Below are positions 58,553-64,000 of a stretch of 64,000 bases of DNA, piece after piece; position 1 is the stretch's first letter, and each line of letters opens with the position of its first letter. The DNA comes from an uncultured bacterium. GTDB taxonomy: Bacteria > Pseudomonadota > Gammaproteobacteria > Burkholderiales > Burkholderiaceae_E. The notes beneath the pieces were generated by a model. It saw nothing but the letters and a program-made list of their open reading frames with translations, did no database searches and had not been told where the DNA came from. The position numbers and the translations under genes were made by a program. The stretch is from assembly GCA_903907905.1 (NCBI GenBank), contig CAIVPX010000171.1, forward strand, positions 41,381 through 105,380, read 5' to 3'.

Positions 58553-59896
58553 ATGCCCGCCGTCGATTCCGCGATCGATCTCGATCATCTGGTGCAGCCC
58601 GACCGCGTGCACCGCAGCGTCTACACCGACCCGCACATCTTCGATCTCGAGATGACCCACATCTTCGAGAAAATATGGGTGTACTGCGGCCACGAGTCCC
58701 AGGTGCCCAAGGTGGGGGATTACTACACGCTGCAGATTGGCCGCCAGCCGATGATCATGGTGCGCGATCAGGACAGGGCGATCCGCGTGCTCTACAACCG
58801 CTGCCCGCATCGGGGTGTGCAGTTGTGCGGCAACCATAGCGGCAACACCGGCAAACACTTCGTGTGCTCCTACCACGCCTGGAGCTTTCGACTCGACGGC
58901 AAGGTGAGCGCCATTCCGCTGGTCAAGGGCTACGACGGCACGCGTCTCGCCACCAGCGACCCCGACTGCAGCATGGTGCCGGCCGCCCGGGTCGACAGCT
59001 ACCGCGGATTCGTCTTTGCCAGCCTGTCGCCCGAGGGGCCATCGCTGGCTGAATTTCTAGGCGACGCCAAGGTGGCCTTCGACGACATGTGCGACCGCTC
59101 GCCGGTGGGCGAGGTCGAGGTGGTCCCTGTCTGCCATCGCGTGGTTCAGCAATCGAACTGGAAGTTCTTCATGGAGAACCAGCTCGATGCGCTGCATCCC
59201 TCGGTGACACACCAGTCGACCGGCGTATCGGCCCGGCGGGTCGAGCAGCGGCTAAAGGCCGAGCGCGGCAGCGCGCCGCTCTTCTTTCACTACCTGTCCA
59301 CGTTTGCTTCAAGTTTCGATCAGTGGGACAGTGTGCAGACCGTCAATTTCCCCAAGGGCCACGGCATCCTCAAGGCCTACATGGGTCTGCGTCCCACCGA
59401 TCCCGATACGGTCGAGTACGAGTCCCTGCTCAAGCAGGCCTATGGCGAGGCCAAGGCCGAGGAATACCTGTCGCGCAGCATCCACCACGTCCTCGTCTAT
59501 CCCTACCTGTCGGTGCAGTCGCCGCTCCAGCAACTGCGTTGCCTGCGTCCGCTGGGTCCTGACAAGACGCTCTCCGAGATCTGGCACTTCCGCCTCAAGG
59601 GCGCGCCCGAAGCGATCTACCGTCGTTCGCTCTGGTACTTCAATCTGGTGAACTCGCCCGCCACCATGATCAACGCCGATGACCTCGAGAACTGGACCAA
59701 GGGCCAGCGTGGCCTCGAATCCCGGGGCGGCGAGTGGGTGAGTTTTCACCGTGACTACGGGCGCGACACCGAGCGCGATGGCGTCCTCTACTCCAACAAG
59801 GGCACCTCCGAGGTGGTGATGCGCAATCAGTTCAAGGCCTGGGACGCCTACCTGCGTCAGGGACTGGACTGTGACCATACCGAGGCAGGGGCATGA
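58553..59896 (+). CDS. aromatic-ring-hydroxylating dioxygenase, alpha subunit (Rieske)
   Basis: 447 residues with CCGGAGG upstream. The Rieske centre is bound by CPH and, 18 residues later, CSYH (canonical spacing is 15-17). The catalytic iron site is in NWKFFMENQLDALHPSVTHQ, giving the bridging Asp and two His. It is the large subunit of a two-component dioxygenase of the benzoate/toluate or related class. The beta subunit follows directly; no ferredoxin or reductase gene is in the window, so electron transfer partners are elsewhere. Regulated by the divergent LysR. Confidence 0.93.
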   Translation: MPAVDSAIDLDHLVQPDRVHRSVYTDPHIFDLEMTHIFEKIWVYCGHESQVPKVGDYYTLQIGRQPMIMVRDQDRAIRVLYNRCPHRGVQLCGNHSGNTGKHFVCSYHAWSFRLDGKVSAIPLVKGYDGTRLATSDPDCSMVPAARVDSYRGFVFASLSPEGPSLAEFLGDAKVAFDDMCDRSPVGEVEVVPVCHRVVQQSNWKFFMENQLDALHPSVTHQSTGVSARRVEQRLKAERGSAPLFFHYLSTFASSFDQWDSVQTVNFPKGHGILKAYMGLRPTDPDTVEYESLLKQAYGEAKAEEYLSRSIHHVLVYPYLSVQSPLQQLRCLRPLGPDKTLSEIWHFRLKGAPEAIYRRSLWYFNLVNSPATMINADDLENWTKGQRGLESRGGEWVSFHRDYGRDTERDGVLYSNKGTSEVVMRNQFKAWDAYLRQGLDCDHTEAGA

Positions 59897-60525
59897 GCAT
59901 GGACAGCAAGGAAGTCAGCAAGGCGCTCGGTACGAGCGTGGTGATCGAGGCGGTCGAGTCGATGACCGGTGCCGAATCAATCGCGCCCGATCATATGGGG
60001 CGCGGCCGGGTGCCGGCTCGCGGCTATGTTCCGGCCGAGGCGGTCGTTGACGCTGCCCTGCAGCGCGAGGTCGAGACATTGCTCTACCGGCAGGCGGCGA
60101 TGCTGGACGCCCAGGCATGGTCCGACTGGATCGACCTCTTCAGCGAGGACGGCATCTACTGGATGCCGGCCACTCCCGACCAGACCGACTGGGCCAGCGA
60201 GCCTTCGATCTTTGCCGAGGACACGCTCCTGATGGAAATCCGCATGGGGCGCCTGCAACACCCCAACGCGTGGTCGCAGGCGGCCGCCTGGGGCACCAAC
60301 CACCTGGTCGGCCATGTCATGGTCGAGTCCGCCACGGCCGAGCGTGTCGAGGTGTACTCGCGTTTTCAAATGATGGAAATGCGGCGCGATGACATCCGTC
60401 ATTTCGGTGGCAGCTATCGGCACACGCTGATACGGGTCGACGGTCGGTTGAAGATTCGATTGCAACGGGTGGACATGACCAATGCCCAGGCGGCTTACGA
60501 CTACGTGATCCAGGCCTGGGTCTGA
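59893..60525 (+). CDS. aromatic-ring-hydroxylating dioxygenase, beta subunit
   Basis: 210 residues, starting at ATG 59893 (ATGA overlap); ATG 59899 is possible. The NTF2-like fold carries LLYRQAAMLDAQAWSDWIDL, FSEDGIYWMPATPDQTDW and a C-terminal RLKIRLQRVDMTNAQ, all characteristic of small dioxygenase subunits. It is about 30-40 residues longer at the N-terminus than BenB-like proteins. It is structural, forming the alpha3beta3 hexamer with the preceding subunit. Confidence 0.92.
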   Translation: MSMDSKEVSKALGTSVVIEAVESMTGAESIAPDHMGRGRVPARGYVPAEAVVDAALQREVETLLYRQAAMLDAQAWSDWIDLFSEDGIYWMPATPDQTDWASEPSIFAEDTLLMEIRMGRLQHPNAWSQAAAWGTNHLVGHVMVESATAERVEVYSRFQMMEMRRDDIRHFGGSYRHTLIRVDGRLKIRLQRVDMTNAQAAYDYVIQAWV

Positions 60526-60702
60526 GCTACGCGCGGCGCCGGCTCTGAATCAGCCGCGCCGTTGCCGGCCCAGCGGACCTGCACCCCTTGCCCGGGGGCG
60601 GGCGGCGAGTTTGCCGCCTTGCGTCAAGGTTTATGCACCGGGCAGCCCCGGGATTCGTTAGGATGAGCGTTTCTTATTGACCTTGCCGCAGGGGCCCTGG
60701 CC

Positions 60703-61575
60703 ATGAAACGCGTCGTTCTCTTCATTCTGACCAACCTTGCCGTGATGCTGGTGCTGAGCATCGTGGTGTCCGTGCTCGGACTGAACCGTTTTCTGTCGAG
60801 CGCGGGACTCAATCTTGGAACGCTGCTCGTCTACGCCGCAGTGATGGGGTTTGGCGGCGCCACCATTTCGCTGCTGATGAGCAAGTGGATGGCCAAGATG
60901 TCCACCGGCGCCGTGGTCATCAACGACTCACCCGACCCCGGGCATCAGTGGATCGTGCGCACGGTGGCGCACTTTGCCCAAAAAGCCGGCATCAACATGC
61001 CTGAAGTGGCGCTCTACGAGGGCGAACCCAATGCGTTTGCCACGGGTGCCTTTCGCAACTCGGCGCTGGTCGCGGTGTCCACGGGCCTGCTCCAATCGAT
61101 GAACCGTGACGAGGTGGAGGCGGTGATCGGTCACGAGGTGGCTCACGTCGCCAATGGTGACATGGTGACGCTCACGCTTATCCAGGGGGTGATGAATACC
61201 TTCGTGGTGTTCATCTCGCGCATCGTCGGCTACGTGGTCGATCGCATGATCCTGCAGAACAAGGACGATGCACCGGGTATCGGCTACGTGGTCACCACCA
61301 TCATCATGGATCTGCTCCTGGGCGTGGTGGCGGCCATGGTTGTGGCGTGGTTCTCACGCTACCGCGAATTCCGTGCCGACGCTGGCGCCGCCCAGTTCAT
61401 GGGTCAGCGGCAGTCGATGATCAATGCGCTTGCCCGCTTGGGCAATCTCGATCCTGGCGAATTGCCCAAGACGGTGCAGAGCATGGGCATCAGTTCACGG
61501 CCCAGCGGCATCATGGCGCTGTTCTCCAGTCACCCGCCGCTCGAAGACCGGATCCGCGCGTTGCAGCAGGGATGA
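60703..61575 (+). CDS. htpX: membrane zinc protease HtpX
   Basis: 290 residues. Two N-terminal helices ([20 protein letters not shown] and [20 protein letters not shown]), the zinc motif [13 protein letters not shown] (HExxH), two further helices and the third ligand region [17 protein letters not shown] match HtpX. It degrades damaged membrane proteins and is usually induced by envelope or heat stress. Preceded by CAGGGGC; I find no convincing heat-shock promoter upstream. Its stop overlaps the SDR start (ATGA), an unusual coupling for htpX. Confidence 0.96.
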   Translation: MKRVVLFILTNLAVMLVLSIVVSVLGLNRFLSSAGLNLGTLLVYAAVMGFGGATISLLMSKWMAKMSTGAVVINDSPDPGHQWIVRTVAHFAQKAGINMPEVALYEGEPNAFATGAFRNSALVAVSTGLLQSMNRDEVEAVIGHEVAHVANGDMVTLTLIQGVMNTFVVFISRIVGYVVDRMILQNKDDAPGIGYVVTTIIMDLLLGVVAAMVVAWFSRYREFRADAGAAQFMGQRQSMINALARLGNLDPGELPKTVQSMGISSRPSGIMALFSSHPPLEDRIRALQQG

Positions 61576-62303
61576 GCACCGCCGCCTCACTCTTCGATCT
61601 CACCGGCATGCGGGTGCTGGTCACAGGGGCCGCCGGCGGGATCGGTCGCGCCTGCGCCGAGGTGTTCGCGGCGCAGGGGGCAGAGTTGTTGCTGGCTGAT
61701 CTCTCGGAGGGGGCGGTGCGTGAGGCCTTGCCGACAGGCTTGCAGGCGCAGTGTTTCGCCTGCGATATCGCCGATCGCGCGCAGGTTGAGGCGCTGATCG
61801 CCCGCACTGGCGTACCCGATGCCCTGGTCGATATGGCGGGCATTTGTCCCTATGACGACTGGATGGCGCCCGACTGGGATGAGGCCTTCGACAAGGTCAT
61901 GTCGGTCAACGTGAGAGGGCCGATCAATCTGGTGCGCGCCGTGCTGCCGGGCATGTCAGCCCGGGGCCGCGGCCGCATCGTGCTCACCGGTTCGATTGCG
62001 GGTCGTATGGGCGGCATCCGCGCTGTGCCTCACTACGCCGCCTCCAAGGGGGCGCTGCATACCCTCATCCGCATGTTTGCCGCTCGCGCCACGCGCTCGG
62101 GTGTGCTGGTCAATGGCATTGCGCCAGGCACCACGGATACGGCCATGGTGGCGGGACAGTCCTACGACCCGGCGGCGTTTCCGCTGGGTCGTCTGGCCCG
62201 GCCTGAAGAGGTGGCCGGCGTTGCGGCCTTCCTGTGCGCACCAGCCTCGGGCTTCATGGCCGGCACGGTGATTGACGTCAACAGCGGTATCCACGTCTCC
62301 TGA
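61572..62303 (+). CDS. SDR family oxidoreductase
   Basis: 243 residues from ATG 61572 (ATGA overlap with htpX); the track start at 61347 is out of frame with htp[15 protein letters not shown] is the cofactor motif, the catalytic Ser is in [12 protein letters not shown] and YAASK gives the Tyr/Lys. The usual NNAG reads VDMAGICPY, a mild departure. LLADLSEG after strand 2 favours NAD. FabG-like family; the substrate is unknown. Confidence 0.9.
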   Translation: MSTAASLFDLTGMRVLVTGAAGGIGRACAEVFAAQGAELLLADLSEGAVREALPTGLQAQCFACDIADRAQVEALIARTGVPDALVDMAGICPYDDWMAPDWDEAFDKVMSVNVRGPINLVRAVLPGMSARGRGRIVLTGSIAGRMGGIRAVPHYAASKGALHTLIRMFAARATRSGVLVNGIAPGTTDTAMVAGQSYDPAAFPLGRLARPEEVAGVAAFLCAPASGFMAGTVIDVNSGIHVS

Positions 62304-62340
62304 CAACGCAGTCACGCCGCGACGGCGCTGCAAGCGGCGC

Positions 62341-63393
62341 TCAGTTCAGCGTGATGCCGGCCCGTGTGGCCACCTCACTCCAGCGCCGGATTTCGCGGGC
62401 GATATAGTCGCGAAACTGCTCGGGACTGTTTCCCACGGGTACAGCGGCCTGCGCCTCGAAGCGCTCGCGGATATCGGGCATGGCCACGATTGTCACCAGT
62501 TCGCGGTGCAGTCGGTCGATGATGGCGCTCGGCGTGCGCACGGGGGCCAGTAACCCATTCCAGGAGCTGACCTCGAAATCGGGGTAGCCCGCCTCGGCCA
62601 GGGTGGGGACCTCGGGCAGCATCTTGAGCCGAGCCGTGGCGGCGACCGCCAGCGGTTTGAGCTTGCCGCTTTGCATGGCGGGAATTGCCGAGAGCGCCGT
62701 CTGAAACCCCATCGAGACGTTGCCTGACATCAGGTCGGTCAGCGCAGGCGAGGCGCCCTTGTAGGGCACGTGGATCATCTCGATGCCTGCGCGAAGTTCG
62801 AGCATGGCCCCGGCCAGATGCGGCGAGCCGCCTGCGCCCGACGAGGCGTAGGTGAGCGTGCCCGGCCGGGCCTTGGCCATCTCGACCAGCCGGCGCACAT
62901 CGTTCGCGGGAAAGCTCGGGTGAACTACCAGCACGCTGGGCGCGGACATCAGCAGCGACACCGGGGCGAAATCACGCAAGGTGTCGTACTTCAGGTTGCG
63001 GTAGATGGACATGTTGGTGGCGTTGGCGACCGTGCCCATCAACAGGGTGTGCCCATCGGCCTCGGCGCGTGCCACGATCTCGGCAGCAATATTCGAGCCC
63101 CCGCCTGGGCGGTTGTCGACCACGATGGTCTGTTTGAGCGCGTCTTGCAATTTTTGCGCCACGGCCCGGGCGACGATATCCGTGGCGCCGCCGGGTGCAA
63201 AGCCCACGACGATGCGAATCGAGCGGTTGGGGAAAGCGCTGGGGTCCTCGGCGGGCGCACCGCCCGCCTGCTGGGCTTGCGCTCGCGCCGGCGCGAGTAG
63301 GGCAGCGACTGCCAGCGTGCCCACTGCGAGCAAGGCTGCGGCGCTGTTTGGCGCGTTACAGCGCCTTGGTGGCGAGTGAAATCTGTGGAGCAT
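62341..63393 (-). CDS. Bug/TctC family periplasmic solute receptor
   Basis: 350 residues; ATG 63393 has GAGGA 6 bases upstream. The signal peptide is long and basic (MLHRFHSPPRRCNAPNSAAA) with cleavage after ARAQA. FPNRSIRIVVGFAPGGATDI, VDNRPGGGSNIAAEIVARAE, HVPYKGASPALTDLM and PTLAEAGYPDFEVSSWNGLL are Bug hallmarks. It directly follows the ATP-grasp acyl-CoA synthetase gene (26-base gap), so it may capture the acid that enzyme activates. No TctA/TctB. Confidence 0.91.
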   Translation of the reverse strand: MLHRFHSPPRRCNAPNSAAALLAVGTLAVAALLAPARAQAQQAGGAPAEDPSAFPNRSIRIVVGFAPGGATDIVARAVAQKLQDALKQTIVVDNRPGGGSNIAAEIVARAEADGHTLLMGTVANATNMSIYRNLKYDTLRDFAPVSLLMSAPSVLVVHPSFPANDVRRLVEMAKARPGTLTYASSGAGGSPHLAGAMLELRAGIEMIHVPYKGASPALTDLMSGNVSMGFQTALSAIPAMQSGKLKPLAVAATARLKMLPEVPTLAEAGYPDFEVSSWNGLLAPVRTPSAIIDRLHRELVTIVAMPDIRERFEAQAAVPVGNSPEQFRDYIAREIRRWSEVATRAGITLN

Positions 63394-63419
63394 TCGGGTC
63401 CTCGATCGGCGTTATCCGC

Positions 63420-64000
63420 TCAGGCGGTGTCGGTTGACCGCGTGATCTGCACTGAACCGACCGGCTTTAGCACCACCAATCCGTCAACCGCGGTGATGCC
63501 ATGGTGGCTAACGATCAGCGGGTTGATCTCGGCTTCGCTCACCGGTTGCTGATCGAGACAGGCGAGGTGTGACAACGCGACGATGGCGGCAGCCAGACCG
63601 GCAAGGTCGCCGGGTGCCTGGCCGCGCCAGCCACGAATGGACGCCAGGCCCCGCACCGAACCGATCATTTCGTGCGCGGCCGCGAGATCGACCGGCGCTA
63701 CGCGCGTGGCAGCATCGCAGTAGACCTCGGCGAGCCGTCCGCCCACGCCCAACGTGACGAGCGGGCCAAGCAAGGCATCATCGCGATAGCCCAGCAAGAC
63801 CTCGGCCATGCCGCTTACCATGGCCTGCACCATCACTCCGTCGATACGGGCCTCTGCCCTGTAGGCCAGCGCGCTCGCCCGCATGGCGTCGATTGCCTCG
63901 GCCAGCGCGGCCTCACCCTCGATGCCCAGCCGAACGGCACCGGCCTCGGTCTTGTGCGGCAGGTCGGCTGAGACGAGTTTGACCGCCACCGGGCCTGCGA
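63420..64000 (-). CDS. acyl-CoA synthetase ATP-grasp domain, C-terminal part (runs off the window)
   Basis: The frame is open through base 64000; the GTG at 63989 in the track is internal. The visible 193 residues start AGPVAVKLVSADLPHKTEAG, the phosphohistidine/ATP-grasp block of NDP-forming acetyl-CoA synthetases, with VMVQAMVSGMAEVLLGYRDD and SEAEINPLIV near the end, the metal-binding region. The family forms acyl-CoA from acid, CoA and ATP. The CoA-binding domain must lie beyond the edge. It is upstream of the Bug receptor on the same strand. Confidence 0.87.
   Translation of the reverse strand, partial: AGPVAVKLVSADLPHKTEAGAVRLGIEGEAALAEAIDAMRASALAYRAEARIDGVMVQAMVSGMAEVLLGYRDDALLGPLVTLGVGGRLAEVYCDAATRVAPVDLAAAHEMIGSVRGLASIRGWRGQAPGDLAGLAAAIVALSHLACLDQQPVSEAEINPLIVSHHGITAVDGLVVLKPVGSVQITRSTDTA

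Noticed and set aside
60526-60702. Regulatory RNA or heat-shock promoter upstream of htpX
   Set aside because: Only weak hairpins (for example GCGCGGC with GCCGCGC, and CCGGG with CCCGG) and a TAGGAT without a -35 partner are seen; no sigma-32 pattern.
1-64000. Mobile elements, CRISPR arrays, tRNA or rRNA genes
   Set aside because: No transposase or integrase frames, no regularly spaced repeats, and no tRNA-like or rRNA-like stretches were seen on either strand.

Overview
The window is uniformly GC-rich, densely packed chromosomal DNA from a Gram-negative bacterium. Four Bug/TctC-type solute receptors, many TRAP and ABC importers, CoA-linked aromatic genes and amidohydrolases point to a betaproteobacterium, most likely Burkholderiales; this is inferred from gene families, not from a marker gene. 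I see no rRNA, tRNA, CRISPR, insertion sequence or prophage, and no gene-free stretch above 300 bases. The longest gap is the 294-base divergent region at 15788-16081.

Layout. 1-3866: two translationally coupled acyl-CoA dehydrogenases (the first cut by the window edge), an orphan lipoprotein periplasmic receptor and a Bug receptor. 3923-7283: an OmpR-type response regulator overlapping a hybrid histidine kinase, with a separate Hpt protein transcribed divergently. 7317-20587: a catabolic locus holding CoxG, an FAD monooxygenase, a cyanuric-acid-hydrolase/barbiturase-type ring-opening amidohydrolase, an amidase, an MmgE/PrpD protein, a three-subunit molybdenum hydroxylase split over both strands, an NMT1-type ABC importer and a VOC protein. 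I read it as a pathway that imports, hydroxylates and hydrolytically opens an N-heterocycle; the substrate is unknown. 20605-23567: galU and two Bug receptors.

23721-30799: a GntR-controlled locus with a SAF-domain dehydrogenase, a TRAP transporter in the order P-M-Q, an SDR and a lactonase-like amidohydrolase. Two copies of a TTGCATGCAA palindrome flank the regulator gene, one of them a perfect 26-bp palindrome inside the 3' end of its coding sequence. 30888-33558: a ManC-type enzyme overlapping an uncharacterised lipoprotein. 33637-43544: a second TRAP locus transcribed in two directions, with three NAD(P) oxidoreductases, an amidase, a TauD-like oxygenase and two paralogous alpha/beta hydrolases, one of which has lost its nucleophile serine.

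43572-50321: a small low-complexity ORF, a fused oxidoreductase-SelD, a YdcF-like protein, a nitroreductase, and a DUF2256 / Fe-S photolyase / DUF4126 cluster. 50438-60525: aromatic-acid style functions, namely a Liv-type receptor, a CoA ligase with a GST, a complete Liv importer, a LysR regulator and a two-subunit Rieske oxygenase. 60703-64000: htpX overlapping an SDR, another Bug receptor, and the end of an ATP-grasp acyl-CoA synthetase. Overall the region is a chain of separate uptake-and-degradation modules for organic acids, amides and aromatic or heterocyclic compounds.
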